The notes under the pieces were generated by a model, which was given only the letters and a program-made list of their open reading frames with translations, ran no database searches and had not been told where the DNA came from. From Caprimulgus europaeus (Eukaryota > Chordata > Aves > Caprimulgiformes > Caprimulgidae), in NCBI GenBank assembly GCA_907165065.1, contig OU015525.1, positions 51,283,537-51,347,536 of the forward strand: a DNA stretch of 64,000 nt, written 5' to 3'. Made by a program: the position numbers and the translations under genes. Shown one piece after another: positions 27,110 to 40,009 of the stretch (positions within the stretch are counted from its first letter, which is position 1; the number at the start of each line of letters is the position of its first letter).

Positions 27110-27470
27110 TAGATGGTTAAAGCTCCCAGGCTTGTAGCTTCTCTTTAAGGGTCAGCTGATACATCCCTTTTCCTGAGCCGGAAGCAAAATGAGTGGTTCC
27201 AGCATAGGCCACGGCTTTGCTGCTTTGCTACTCCTATTGTTGCTTAAGCACTGCTTTACTGCTCCGGTTGTCACAAGTATTTTGGCAGAGTGGGTTCCAG
27301 CAGGCCAGAAGGTGAAGCCCCGTGCGTGCATCAGCCACCACAGCTAGCCACGGGATCCTTGTGCTCGCCAGCCTCACAGCCTGTCCCAGTCTGGGTCAGG
27401 TTATCTCTGCCTCTAGCTTTTAAAAAGAACTGAGAAGGGCATTCCCAACTATCTTTTGCCAGGACATGAT
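27110..27470. other. GC-richer block of unknown origin upstream of the LTR
   Basis: Base composition and CpG density rise here (for example GAGCCGGAAG, GCCCCGTGCGTGCATC). It includes a run of TGCT-type near-repeats at about 27217-27262. I cannot assign it to a repeat family or gene. It may be an older element fragment or a short regulatory region. Confidence 0.35.
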
Positions 27471-27514
27471 ACAATGAAAAACTTTACTGTGATAAGTTAT
27501 TTTTCCTGACAAAG

Positions 27515-28142
27515 CATCCTGGTTTTTCTAGGATAGAGTTAATTTTCTTCTTAGTAACTAGAATAGATGTGTTTTAGTTGCAGTATGGGATTTGTTATGA
27601 GAAGAATGTTGATAAAATACTAATGTTATTAGTTGCTGCTGGAGCTCAAGGCCATCATGTTTGGCTGGTTCACAGCTGCATCAAGACTGGGAGGGAGAAG
27701 CGCAGTGAATAGCAAAACCTGAAACTGGTGTTTGGATGTGCCAATGAGATATTCCGTATCATATAATGTCATGTTCAGTATATTAACCAGGACTGACTGG
27801 AAGACAGGGGTATTCTCTTGGGGATCACTCAGGATCACTCTTCCAGGATTGCAGTTTCAATTTCAGGTCTGTCTCGTCTTCAGGGTTGCTGGCTGGCACA
27901 GGCTGGGCATCGGTTGGCAGGTGCTGAGCAACTGCACTGTGCATCACTCATCTGTATATTCTGTTGTTACTGTTATTGTTATTAGCATTTTATTTTAATT
28001 AGTAAATTGCTTTTATCTGAGCCCATGAGTCTCCTTGCTCTTACCCTTCCAATTCTCTCCCCTGCTCCCTAGGGGTGTGGGGAGCGTGAGAGAGCAACTG
28101 GGTGTGTGTTTGGCTACAAGCCAAAGGAGTGAAACCACCTCA
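27515..28142 (+). mobile_element. Solo ERVL-type LTR with 5-base target duplication
   Basis: A 628-base LTR. It starts (C)ATCCTGGTTTTTCTAGGATAGAGTT, which in the second copy at 50169-50810 is TGTCCTGG, and ends AAACCACCTCA. Both ends are flanked by a perfect 5-base repeat, CAAAG (27510-27514 and 28143-28147). A 5-base duplication fits class III (ERVL) integration, and I recognise the sequence as the abundant avian ERVL LTR type (GGGCATCGGTTGGC and GTGCATCACTC segments). There is a TATA-like TATATTA at 27779-27785. No internal viral sequence lies on either side, so it is a solo LTR left by LTR-LTR recombination. The first two bases have mutated from TG to CA. Confidence 0.9.
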
Positions 28143-29629
28143 CAAAGTTAACAATATCTGAAGCCCTTTTGGATGAAGGGCACAGCTGAGCATTGTCACT
28201 GGTTGCCAAAAGATGCTTTAAAATGCACACAAACCCATTAGTTAGTTTATATGTAAAATTAGACCCTAACAAAGGGGGGAATGACCACATCTGATGATAG
28301 CAGACAGACTTGTCCTGGGAAAAAATATTGTCTTCTGTTACTTAAAAGTCAGCAGAGCATCTGGAAGTGATCTACTACACTTCCATATAGCTCAGTTAGC
28401 TGAAAGTAGCAATAAAGGAAAGCATGGATATTATTGCAGTGTAATATGCAATAGGAACAGGACTGAGCTGGAGACCTCAGAGGCTCATTCCATATAGGCA
28501 GAGGCAGGTTTTATATCTCTTGCTGTGCATGGGGAGGGATGAGTGAGATGTGGAGAGGGATTGGGTGAATCAGTGCAGAGCTGAAGAAGAGCTCTATGAA
28601 CAACCAGGGGATGGCACTTTTTGGCTGCCCAAATCCATGTTAATATGGTCTTTTATAATGGAGTATAGGCTCAATGAGATCCTATCTGCCAGGACTCTCA
28701 GGAGGACTTAGAGCATTTCCAGTCCTGTGACTATAACAGCTGCTTGTCTTTGGGACTGCAGCTTCCTCATCCTCATTTCAAAGCCCAGGAACTGATGTGT
28801 GACAGCCCATACCTGGTTAAGCAGACATATAAGGCTGTATCTGGCATTTCTTCTAAGGGAGGAGAATTTGCTTATAGCTTCTTCTTTCTAGTTTCCCTGA
28901 CCACAGGTACAGAGATATTATCTCTTGAGTACAATCCCTCCAGTGAGAACTCTGAAGCCTGGTTCCCTATTGAAAGTGCCTTGCAGGCTCTTCCCCAGCA
29001 ATGAACAAAGCCTTTTCCACTCTAGAGATAATAGCAATGCCTCAGTAAGACTGATCTCCACATTTCTTCTGAAAGTTGACAGTAATGAATTCCTCTCTAA
29101 GATTTAATATTCAGCAAAATAAATAGCTCTTTTGAAAGTTACCTTGCTTCCTGTTAAAACAACTTTCATATGAAATGTCAGTATAAATTCTGAGTTACAA
29201 TGCCTGATATCAATTACCTCCATAACTACCTGGGAATGCAGCTATGTGATAGACCTCTGTTAATTTAAAGTGCTTTAATCAAGCTCTTTGGAAAAAGATA
29301 TTAATGTAGGCTTTATTTACATGCCCCCTCCTCCTTCTGTTTACCCAAATAGCTTAATTAAGCTGAGCAATATTCATCTGACTCTTGAAGCCGAATACTC
29401 TTTTCCCTTTCCTTTATCAGACATTAGTTTGTGGTGCTATTATTCTATTTGCCTATTTACAATCAAGAAGTGTATAGCAAAGCTGACTTACAGAGTTTAT
29501 CATCACCTTCCACACAGCAGCTGGACCCTTGTGACTCAATTTCAGGTACAGGTGTGTCTCTGAACTTTGATTGTCAAGAGGAGGTTCAAAGAGAAGTCCT
29601 CTGCCCACAAATGCCAGGTGGAAACTAGT
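28143..29629. other. Unannotated AT-rich sequence
   Basis: No gene or element is recognised. ORFs are at most 91 codons in the unique part. Confidence 0.4.
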
Positions 29630-31434
29630 CACAGAATCACAGAATCACAGAATATTAGGGATTGGAAGGGACCTCAAAAGATCATCTAGTCCAATCCCCC
29701 TGCCGGAGCAGGAACACCTAGATGAGTTCACCCAGGAAGGCGTCCAGGCGGGTCTTGAATGTCTCCAGAGAAGGAGACTCCACAACCCCCCTGGGCAGCC
29801 TGTTCCAGTGCTCTGTCACCCTCACAGTAAAGAAGTTCCTTCTCAAATTTAAGCGGAACCTCCTGTGTTCCAGCTTACACCCATTGCCCCTTGTCCTATC
29901 ATCGGTCATTACTGTGAAGAGCCTGGCCCCATCCTCCTCACACTCACCATTCAAATATTTATAAACATTAATCAGGTCCCCCCTCAGTCTCCTCTTCTCC
30001 AAGCTAAAGAGGCCCAGCTCCCTCAGCCTTTCCTCATAAGGGAGATGTTCCACTCCCTTAATCATTTTGGTGGCTCTTCGCTGGACTCTCTCAAGCAGTT
30101 CCCTGTCCTTCTTGAACTGTGGGGCCCAGAACTGGACACAATATTCCAGATGTGGCCTCACCAGGGCAGAGTAAAGGGGAAGAAGAACCTCTCTTGACCT
30201 ACTGACTACACCCCTTCTAATGCACCCCAGGATGCCATTGGCCTTCCTGGCCACAAGGGCACAGTGCTGGCTCATGGTCATCCTGCTGTCCACCAGGACT
30301 CCCAGATCCCTTTCCCCTTCACTGCTCTCTAGGAGATCATTTCCTAACCTATACTGGAACCTGGGGTTGTTCCTGCCCAGGTGCAACACCCTACACTTGC
30401 CCTTATTATATTTCATCAAGTTTTTCCCTGCCCAGCTCTCCAGCCTGTCCAGGTCTCTCTGGATGGCAGCACAGCCTTCTGGAGTGTCAGCCACTCCTCC
30501 CAGCTTGGTATCATCAGCAAACTTGCTGACAGTGCACTCTATTCCCTCATCCAGGTCATTTATGAATATATTGAATAATACTGGTCCTAGTACTGACCCC
30601 TGAGGGACTCCACTAGACACAGGTCTCCAACTAGACTCCGCCCCATTGACCACTACTCTCTGGCTTCTTCCCACCAGCCAGTTAATAATCCATCTCACTA
30701 CCTGCTCATCTAATCCACACTTCCTCAATTTATCAGCGAGGATGCTGTGGGAGACCGTGTCAAATGCTTTGCTGAAATCAAGATAGACCACATCCACTGC
30801 TCTACCATCATCCAGCCACCTGGTCATGTTTTCATAAAAGTCTAGAAGGTTGGTCAAGCACGACTTCCCCTTGGTGAAGCCGTGCTGACTGCCCCTAATG
30901 ACCCTCTTATCCTTGATATGCCTAGAGATGGCACCAAGGATAAGTCGTTCCATCACCTTTCCAGGGATGGAGGTGAGGCTGACCGGTCTGTAGTTACCCG
31001 GGTCCTCCTTCTTGCCCTTTTTGAAGATTGGAGTGACATTTGCCTTCCTCCAGTCCTCAGGCACCTCTCCCGTTCCCCACGACTTAGCAAAGATGATGGA
31101 GAGCGGTCTAGCAATGACTTCAGCCAGCTCCCTCAACACTCGTGGGTGCATCCCATCTGGACCCATGGATTTATGGATGTCCAGATTGCTTAATTGGTCC
31201 CTGACCCAATCCTCATCAACTGAGGCAATCTCCTCCATTGTCCTTTCTCCATCTGGGGTCTCCAGGGTACAGAGCTCCTCAAGACAGCTTCCGGCAGAGT
31301 AGACAGAGGCAAAGAAGGCATTCAATAGCTCTGCCTTCTCTGTATCCTCTGTCACCAGGGTACCCACCTCATTTATCAGTGGGCCTACATTGCCTCTAAC
31401 GTTGGCTTTATCTGCCATGTATTTGAAGAAGCTC
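29630..31434 (-). mobile_element. Young CR1 LINE, 5'-truncated, minus strand
   Basis: A 1.8-kb CR1 whose 3' end lies at 29630, with three CACAGAAT units (ATTCTGTG on its own strand). Homology to the 6149-8985 copy stops at 31434, in the segment coding 'S-F-F-K-Y-M' upstream of the RT. The 3' UTRs of the two copies differ by about one base over the part I compared (a C/T change at a CpG). The two are therefore recent insertions of the same subfamily in opposite orientation. Confidence 0.97.
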
Positions 31435-31457
31435 GCATGAGTACGTATCCTCTCCAT
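29718..31457 (-). pseudogene. CR1 ORF2 fragment: RT and C-terminal domain, no endonuclease
   Basis: An uninterrupted frame of 579 codons. The first eight (M-E-R-I-R-T-H-A) are host sequence outside the element (31435-31457), so the start codon is fortuitous; CR1 coding begins at the following S-F-F-K-Y-M. All RT landmarks are present: 'NYRPVSL', motif A 'YLDFSKAFD', motif B 'SGVPQGS', catalytic 'FADDT', then the '[13 protein letters not shown]' C-terminal region. By eye it differs from the 6156-8897 protein at about nine of roughly 570 shared residues, with no stops. It lacks the whole endonuclease and most of the linker, so it cannot retrotranspose itself. Confidence 0.93.
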
Positions 31458-32595
31458 GCTGCATCACAGTGCACAAAGAAATGGAAGTTTCTTGCAGTTG
31501 CAGTTGTACTTGTATTTAAGAAAAAGTTATTTTCTTAGCTTTTGCTTCAGATTAAAATTTGCAGACTTTTCAGTCTTGAATGGAATCATGGCTCAGATGA
31601 GGCAAATGCAGAAACTTCTTGTTAACTTGATATTGTTCTTTTGGAAAACGACATACAGACAGGGTTGGATTAAGGTCTCACTCCCTAAGAAAAATGTGTT
31701 GTATGATTTTAATAGCTTTAAAATACATGTGAGTATTTGCTCGAGAAATTTTAATTCACAACTAACAAATATAGCTTTCAAAAAACTACAGTTCAATAAT
31801 TGTCTTGGTGATGGTTGAAACTTTGCCCACTGTTTTTTGTCTAAATACTCTTTAGCTATTTTCTCTGTATCTTTAAGCTTGTATAGCCCAAGAACAATGT
31901 TTATTGTTAAATGACCAAATGAAAGAAAATCACAGACTTATTTTGATAGAGGTAATAATATTTTCTATTTTTCTTAATATAAACATTGATTGTGATGAAA
32001 TTTTCTTATGTCTTTGGAGCGGGAGTAAGTAAAAAAAACGCAACAAGTTTTAACTTTAATCTAAAACCTGATAAAGTAAGTATTATTATTATTGAATAGC
32101 TATGAACACTTATCACTGATCTTATTCCTTGTCAGTTAATGCCATATCAGATAATGGAATATCTGTTCTATTTTGTTTATCTTCCAGGTAGTCATCCTTA
32201 AAGAGAGTCTCAGAAAGTTCTTATCAGTCTCCCAGTCTCCAAACGAAAATGCAGTAACAAAATGCATGTGGCATTTTCTTATTATCTAAGACTGTGAAGA
32301 CAACATTAGCAATTTTTATAACTTAAGGAATTTGGCTCTAAGAACTTTTCTGTTTCCCAGCAATTTAAGTATTCTAATTAAAAATAGAAAGTGTTGCTTC
32401 TTATTCTGTAATTGAATTGAAAAGCTTGTTAATAATGTATGGTGGAAGCTGCTAGCTGCTAGCACTAAAACCCAAATTGTGTTTCTTTTAAATACAAAGA
32501 AACTATTACAGTAGTAAATAAGACTATTCTAGAAGACAGCAATGGATAGCTTGTACAAAACAGAACATTTATTAAATAAGAGGCAGCTGAAACTC
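31435..32595. other. Unannotated AT-rich sequence
   Basis: No gene or element is recognised. A short (TAT)n run lies near 32081-32093. Confidence 0.4.
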
Positions 32596-33350
32596 AAAAT
32601 TGATAAATATGATGTCATGCACATGGGACAAACAATCCAGCTTTGTTTATGAAAAGATGGGTTCTGAGCTCCCATCATCGCCCAGGAGTGAAATTGTGGG
32701 GTTATGACTCATATTTCCATGCAAACATGAACTCAGAGCTTGGTATCAGTCAAAAAGAAGTTCAAATTTTTTGAAATATACGGAAAGGAACAGAGTCTAA
32801 AACTGAGACCATTATTATTGTGATTCAGTATAAATCCATCGCTCACTGTGGCTTAAATATTGTGCCCCTCTTTCCAAAAAGAATAGAGTAGAAATGGAAA
32901 AAGTTTAGGAGAGGGCAACAAGTATGATCAAATACCTCTAATGGCTTCTAAATCACAGGTGACTCATTAAAGTGGGTTTCTTCTGGAAAAGAGTTGAGTT
33001 TGGCGAATGGAGTTGTAGCAAGGGTTTATGAAGTGTGGAAGAGTGTGGAGAGTCCAGAGAAGAATCTGCTGTTCATTATCTCTTCAAGAGGCTGTGTTTC
33101 TGTGTGTCCCAGGGGAGACTAGACAAGTCCATGAAAGGAAAATATGTGGAGAATTACTGATATAGTAGAAACCACAGCTAGCTCAACACCTTCTGAGAAA
33201 AAATGGTTGGATGGGAAAAACTGGAATTACTTATCCTGCTCTTACATCTTTCCTTAAACTCTCTCATATGGCACTTGTGGGAAAAAGCACAGTGGGCTAG
33301 ATGAACCTATGGTCTTACTCAATACAGCCACTTTTATAGTGTTATGTTCA
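32596..33350 (+). mobile_element. Ancient CR1 (L3-like) fragment
   Basis: Several separated blocks follow the order of an L3-type CR1 ORF2 3' half. These are 'GATGTCATGCACATGGGA', 'GATGGGTTCTGAGCT', 'TATAAATCCATCGCTCAC', 'GAAATGGAAAAAGTTTAGGAGAGGGCAACAAG', 'GAATCTGCTGTTCATTATCTCTTC' and, at the end, 'GGGCTAGATGAACCTATGGTCTTACTCAATACAGC' before TTATGTTC. The last block is the typical amniote CR1/L3 3' end. All reading frames are destroyed, which places it among the oldest elements here. A related piece occurs at 41058-41110. Confidence 0.82.
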
Positions 33351-36300
33351 GGAGCTTGGCTTAAAATACATCATAGTTGCATTCTAAGTTTTTGGTTTGG
33401 TATTTTGGTATATTTCAAAATCTGCAGCCTTCCACAGAACCTTCTCTCTTCTCTAAACCCCAATGCCTCAAATGTTACATTGTGTGATCAAAGCCAAAGG
33501 GAAGAAATTCACAAAGATTAAAAAAACTGAGCATTTGAAGTATTCTGAAGTTCCTGGCTGCCATACAATGTTTGACATCCCTCATCTTACAAACCATTAG
33601 ATTAGATTTACTGTTCAGTATAAAAAAATAAGAACATTGAAACTAAAGATTTACCAGTTTATGTATCACTTTGTATTGAAGAGATCCTTTTCCAATGTGC
33701 CAACTCAAAGCAAAGCACTGAACCTAAAACCCAGAGAAAGAAATGTAGACATTGACAGTTGTCTGGTGATATACAGATGTTGTATACGATGTTGTAGCTT
33801 TGTCTGTGTTTTTAATGCCCTAATCATATTCTAGTCTTCCAGCACATCACACTTGCTCTGTGATTGATATGATTACTATATGTCTAAGGTCACATAAAGC
33901 ACCTTGAAGAGCTGCATCACAACATAAGGTTCCTAGCTCTGGGCATCCTGCTTAGAGTAGGCACTGGCACTATCTTCAAAATCTTAGCCTCCAAGACTGC
34001 GTGTAGTCCACCTTTACTTTGGCAAAGTAAGTAGCAATCAGGCTTCTTTTTATGGAAGCATATTGCTGTGTAGGAAAATCCCCACAAAACAGATGACTGA
34101 TCCTTTCTTGGTACAGACAAGCAAACTAAAAATAACATTTTAAAAATCTTTCCCCCCCCTCCTTTTCTTTAAATAGTAGCTTTTGATGTAAGTTCTTTAT
34201 GAATCAGGATCTGCTTCTTTGCTGTGTTTGTCTGTTTTTCAGAGATGCTTTTTTTTGAGTGAGGAGCTTATTGGGGTTCCTTTGTGGTTCTGGCTCTGGT
34301 TGTGGTGATTTACTTACCCTCTCTGTTTGACAGTTTCACTGAAGAGACAGCAGTCTTAAAATCAGCAGAAAAAAAGGAAAATGCAGGAACTCAACCTGAA
34401 TTATAGGCAAGGTAGGTGAGGAAATTCCTTTTACAAGGAATATTTTCTGAATGATCTCAGAGACTAACTTGATATCTGCTGTACAGCTGATACAGAATTG
34501 TATTCGGTGTTTACATATTCAGCCATTTTTGATCACAAATCTTTCTATTTCTTTAGTTTGAAAATTCATTTGATAGATTTTGGCTTTTCCTTTAAGCATT
34601 TACCTTCAGCCAAGGATTCTTGGCCTTTCCAGCAATGGCTCCAGCTCATTTTCAGAGTTATCACTTACGAGCCTTATTCAGGCACCAAAACAATCCAACA
34701 ATGGCATGTTCCTTGCCAAACAATAAAGAACTTGGCATAACTGTCCAGAAGCTAGGACTTGATGTTAATTAGCTCAGAAATCCTTTTCTATCAGAAGATG
34801 TTCCATTGCATTAAATATGTACTTTGTGACCATTTAACACATTTATATGTTTGTAGGGTCATGTATATGTGTAGTTGAAATGTTAATCACATATTTGGCA
34901 CTCGAATCTTTGACACATTTGGAATTATTGTACCAAGGATATTATTTTTGTGTATTAGTCAGTTTTGTTCAGGCACCTACAATAGTTGTCTTGCAAATAA
35001 TCACATATGTCTTTCTACAGACATGTTTAGGCACTTTGCAGGAATCGTGTGTACCACAAATGTCAGTTCTGTAATTCTGTGTGGACCCAGTTGACATAGG
35101 TCAGGTAAGAAATGCATCTGCACTGACTCTGTTTGTGGAGAGGCAGCAAAAGGAGGCATCAACACTTGTGCCTCAGGAGTTGGTGCTGTTGCTGGCAAAG
35201 CACCCAGAAGTGCCAATATGTCTAGTTCTGGGCTTATGATATGATTTTTCCTACTATTTTCTATGAGAAGTGGTATGCAATACTTCTGTAGAAGCATGTT
35301 TGACTTGAGAAGGAACCTGAAGCAAAGACAAGCAAGAAATTTCTGTTTTGAAGCAAAGTTTTCTAGTGCAAAGTGAAGGAGTACCGACTTGAACTTACTG
35401 TGTGGTAGCTATGCCCAGTGTATTTGACGTACTCTTTCAGGGAGGGTAGAATTGCTTTTCCTCTTCCATTACAGGGAAAAAACCTATTAGTAGAGTGCTC
35501 TGATGACTAGATTAAAGGGGAAAGATTGATGTTGATTTCTAGTGTTCATCACCCCTGAGAAACACCATGAACTTATATGGCAGCTACATAAGGAATATTG
35601 AAAATTCTTCATTTATAACCCCTTTCAATTTAGGATGGAGGTATATATGGTCCAGTAAATTGAGTGACTCACATATAGAAAGAAATGATTATTTTTCACC
35701 CCCTGACATGAATTCTTATTTATCCCAAGCAATGAACATGGTAGGAAGTAACCACCATTCATTTCACATCTCTGTGTGTACCTCTTTGTAATCTCCCAGA
35801 GCAGAAAGAACATATGACATTGAAAAGAAAAAAAAAAAGGAATGAAAGAATATCTTCTCAAGGAAGGGTATGGCAGTTTTTGAGAGGTGATTTATCAAAA
35901 TAAAGTGTCTTGAGCTGAAACTGAAAAGGCTAAATGGCTAGTGGTTATGAAATTTTCTTGTATTTGGCTTCAGAGATCTGAGTTTACGGCTCAGCTTGTC
36001 TAGGGTTCTCTGTTGCTATATTACCAAGTTCTAACCTCTCTGTGCCTTTGTTTTTGATATGTGTAATGACAATAATATTTCTTTCTTCTACTTGACTGAC
36101 AAGCTCTTTTGAGTAGTGACAGAGATTGTATCTGGCCATGTATACATACAGTTTGGTGTCTCTGGGTATTATAATTAGAATAATGTTTCTGGTGCCAGAA
36201 GGAGAATCATTCAGTAGGAATGAGAATAATAGTTTTACCAAGATATTACTACACAAGACAATGTTTTTGAAACCTAGGAAGAAGTCCTAGGTACACTCTA

Positions 36301-38326
36301 ACTTGCTTGTTCTAATGAAGAATTACTTGGCAGCCTCGGTTCCTTTAATGGACCTTATCAAGTACAGTAAGCCTCACCATCTGCTGTACCCTCTAATTAC
36401 CAGTGAGAAAAGGACACTTTTCCCTGCTACACCACAGAAAGAAATATGATTTGAATGTGTATGTGGCTTATTCAATGTAACATACATCTGTTGTGTTCTC
36501 TCATGTTTTAGACACAAATCTGGCAGGAGGCACAAATAGCCTTGCCTGGGAGATGTACATCCTTTTTGCTATACTGGCACACATAATCTTACTATTTGGT
36601 AAATCTACGGTTTCCTTTCCCTTTTTTTTCTCTACTGAAGTAATTTTGCTGGTGTTCTGCCCCTGTGTTTATTTGTGAAGTAACAGGAATGGTTGAATTG
36701 CTATTTTACAGACTTAAGGTTATTTCTGAGAAAAACAAGTCAGCCCAGGAAAGTCTTTGGCTGCCTTCTGGGATATTGTGGTGAAAGAGAGAGAAAACAA
36801 GTGAGAGGCAAAATAAATCACAGGCCTGTGTAGAGAATTTCCCTTGACTTTCCCTTTTCTCTGACCCCAGTGTGACTATGGAAGGGAGGAAAAACTCTTG
36901 TACTCCTGTAACCCAAGAAAAGGTGGCAAGAGGTTTGTCCGTGTTCTACCTCTCTTTCTTGTGTGTGCAGAGAGGGCATCAAGTCAGGGCAAAAACAGAG
37001 CAACAACACAGGGAAGGACACTGCAATGTCTGCCCATCATGCTCCACCTGACCTGTCTCTTCGAAATAGCAGGGAATAGCTGTGGAACAGCTATTTCACA
37101 AGGGACTTTGTAGAGAAAGCAAAAGATATGAGGCTAGATATATGGATACATATGACAAAACAGAAACCACTGAAGAGCTTTCTAGAGACAGGGAGATCAG
37201 CCAGTGAAAGGTCAGGGTCTTCTCTTTGATGACTCTTCCTTTTGCATCTATGTCACTCAGCAACTTCCATGATGTACATCTGATACCATTAAGACTGGCA
37301 GGTGGAAATTCGTGGCCATGCTCCAGTTTCCCAACCCTGATCTCTGTGTAGAGAAAGGTTCCTCAGCTATTTCCTAGGCCTTTTCTCAGGTTTTGTGCAT
37401 ATTTCTCATGTTTTGTTGCCCTAGAAGGCTGCCTATTTTGCCAAAGAGTTCAAGAATTGCAGCTTAATTTCTGACCTTCTTTTAATAATCCCTGGATTTT
37501 GCCATAAAAATTGAGACAATGAGATGGAAAAAACCTTTTCAGTATTTTTTTTTTCTTGATGTCAGGGAACAGGTTTCTCCATGAGGAAAGGAAGCTGGGA
37601 GCTGAGGGTGACAGCAAAGAGTCAGCAATGTGACCTCCCTGAGAAGTGGTGCCATCACACATTACCAGACTAGGAGTATACAGCAGGTCCAGAGGAGGTG
37701 ACTAGGTGCACCCAAGAGGTCCACTAATTGCCAGGTGGATCCCTAGCAAAGCAACAGGTCCAGACGCAAGTCAGTGGTCCAGATCAGCCAGTACCTGGCC
37801 AGACTGCAATGAAGCTCAAGCAGGGACCACAGGTGAGGACTTGAACTTAAATCCAGTTTGGGAATGAAGGTAGGGAAGGTCCCAAGGGGCCTTGGCTAGC
37901 ATTCTTTTCACAGTAGCCTGCTACAAGGCCACCCAGCTGCACCATGTCAAAGCTGGCCTTGACCTGAAGCAGCCAAACCCACAGACTTTGAAGGGGCAGG
38001 GGGTTATGGTTTGGGTCTCAGCATTTGAAGAAGTAAATGTGGTCTTCCCTGCTACCTTTTTGATGGGACAAACTGATGGAGATGCAGCAGGATCCAAAAA
38101 AGAATTTTTGTGAAGCTGTGGGGGAAGTACTTTGTTATTCATTGGAAAGAAAAATGTGAGTGGGTCTGAAAAATGACATGAATTTGCCTCTGAATTTCCT
38201 CTGAATCAAATCTTACTGAATCAAATCTTACTAATACTAGAGAAGAAACTATTCTACATTTAGTATCTTTTCATTGATAGGGGTACATTGCTTCAAGTAT
38301 GTTCCTACATCAAAATTAAAGTGCAT
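33351..38326. other. About 5 kb without recognised genes or elements
   Basis: Mostly AT-rich. A C8 run lies at about 34151-34158. The part at 37660-38120 is richer in GC and carries repeated CCAG/GGTCC-like words, but I cannot assign it. A 15-base unit is duplicated in tandem at 38201-38230. No ORF looks like a real gene. Confidence 0.4.
38201..38230. repeat. 15-base unit in two perfect tandem copies
   Basis: CTGAATCAAATCTTA is repeated exactly, head to tail. It is a recent small duplication with no evident function. Confidence 0.92.
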
Positions 38327-38701
38327 TTAGAATCATGTAATTGTTTTGGTTGGAAAAGACCTTTAAGGTTGTTGAGCCAAACAGTTAACCTAACACTGCG
38401 AAGTCCACCACTAAACCATGTCCCTAAGCACCTCATCTACACATCTTTTAAATACCTCCAGGGACAGTGATTCAACCACTTCCCTGGTCAGCCTGTTCCA
38501 ATGGCTGATAATCCTTTCAGTGAAGAAATTTTTCCTAATATCTAATCTAAATCTCCTCTTGGTGCAACTTGAGGCCATTTCCTCTTGTCCTATCACTTGC
38601 TACTAGGCAGAAGAGAACAACATCCACCCCACTACAGCGTCCTTTCAGGTAGTTGTAGAGAGCGATAAGGCCTCCCCTCAGCCTCCTTTTCTCCAGACTA
38701 G
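38327..38701 (-). mobile_element. CR1 LINE 3' fragment
   Basis: Reversed CR1 3' UTR and ORF2 C-terminus: 'GGTTGGAAAAGACCTTTAAGG', then 'CAGCCTGTTCCAATGG', 'TCCTCTTGTCCTATCAC', 'CTTTCAGGTAGTTGTAGAGAGC', ending 'CTTTTCTCCAGACTA' at 38701. A 61-codon frame on the minus strand (38411-38596) is the surviving ORF2 C-terminus, including '[19 protein letters not shown]'. It shares its subfamily (3' end with AAAAGACC rather than AGGGACC) with the copy at 51704-52950. Confidence 0.92.
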
Positions 38702-40009
38702 AAGAAACTTAAATAATTGAATTGAATAATATGAGTTAGAATCTTTTGAAAAATGAATACACCTTTTGAACCTACACTTTTAAAGGTTGATTGATTTCTG
38801 GTAACAAGAACTGTAGCTTTTGGGCAAACAAGACCAGATGCTTCAGAGGTATTTAGTCATGATTCAAAGATTTCAGAAGTCTTATGATGCAAATGCAAAC
38901 ACAATCCAATTCATTGAATACATAATATTGTAGCTAAGATATGTTTTGGGACCTAATGAATTTATTAATTCAGCAAACTTTAGGAACCTTCCTAATCCTC
39001 TGATTGTTCCTTTGGCCTGCCTAGCTTTCCACAGGAAGGGCAGTGGGTCTTCTTCATGTCTGCTTACTGTCTATATATGAGCCTACTTTCAAATTCTGAG
39101 GACTTACCTGTCCTTAACTCCTGTCTTTAAAATAATTTACCTTGTCTTTTGAGGTGTTACTCTGCTTCCTCATGCTAATTTCTGACAATCTAGCTGTGGT
39201 CAAAGATGCAGTGTTGCAAAATCTTACTTCCAGTAAGAACTTATCAGGCTTAGTTGTTTTCTTTGTAGTGATGAATAAGGTCTCCGTAAACTCAAAAATC
39301 CAAGTATTAACTGCTATTATAAACGTGTAGAAAAGGCTCCTTGCTTTGACTCTAAGCAAGCAGCTGTTGACATGGCTGTGCAAGACAACTTTGTATGGAC
39401 TGAAATACAAATTTTATTTCCTTGAATGATGTGAAAATGAAACTGATTTCTGCACTAGTAACCTCTGGGCTTTGGGACTGAGGGTTACCAGTAGCACTGG
39501 AGGTAGATGAACAACGTGTAACTCAGTTTTGTGTCAAAAAAGAATTGCTGCTCTTTCTAAAAAGCTCCATTGGGAAAGCCTGATATTTCTCTGTTTGTTG
39601 TTTACTTATTTATTCTTTGGCAAAGCAAATAAATAGATCTGAAAAATATTTTTGTGGCAACCTGGATACTTTTATTTAATTTGTTTTACTAAAAATATTG
39701 GTTTAGGGTTATCTAGCTTTCCAAAGTTCCTTTTTGTTTTCTTCATTTAATTTGAATAACTGTTTAACACAGAAGGTTTTGGTTATCTTGCTCACCAGAA
39801 AAAAAACAGGGAAAAAAAAAAAAAGGTTCCTTATTGTACATAGGAACCAAATGGAAAATGCCAGGACTTGCTGGAGTTAACGCAAACATGAGATAGAAAG
39901 ATAATTAAAAAATTCTAAAATTGCCTTGTTAGAAAAAGGAAGTACTGAACAAATCCCAGTAAGAAGACAAAACCATGATTGGATATTGGAAAAACAGGAG
40001 TGTTTAAGT
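38702..40009. other. Unannotated AT-rich sequence
   Basis: No gene or element is recognised. An A-run lies at 39812-39824. Confidence 0.4.

Noticed and set aside
29718-31457. A 579-codon reverse transcriptase gene with its own start codon, possibly domesticated
   Set aside because: The first eight codons are unrelated flanking sequence and the rest is a standard 5'-truncated CR1; nothing indicates selection as a host gene.
37660-38130. GC-richer block with opposing 73-codon ORFs (37892-38113 and 37921-38142) as an exon candidate
   Set aside because: The frames are open on both strands and show no known domain or clear splice sites; recorded only as unassigned sequence.
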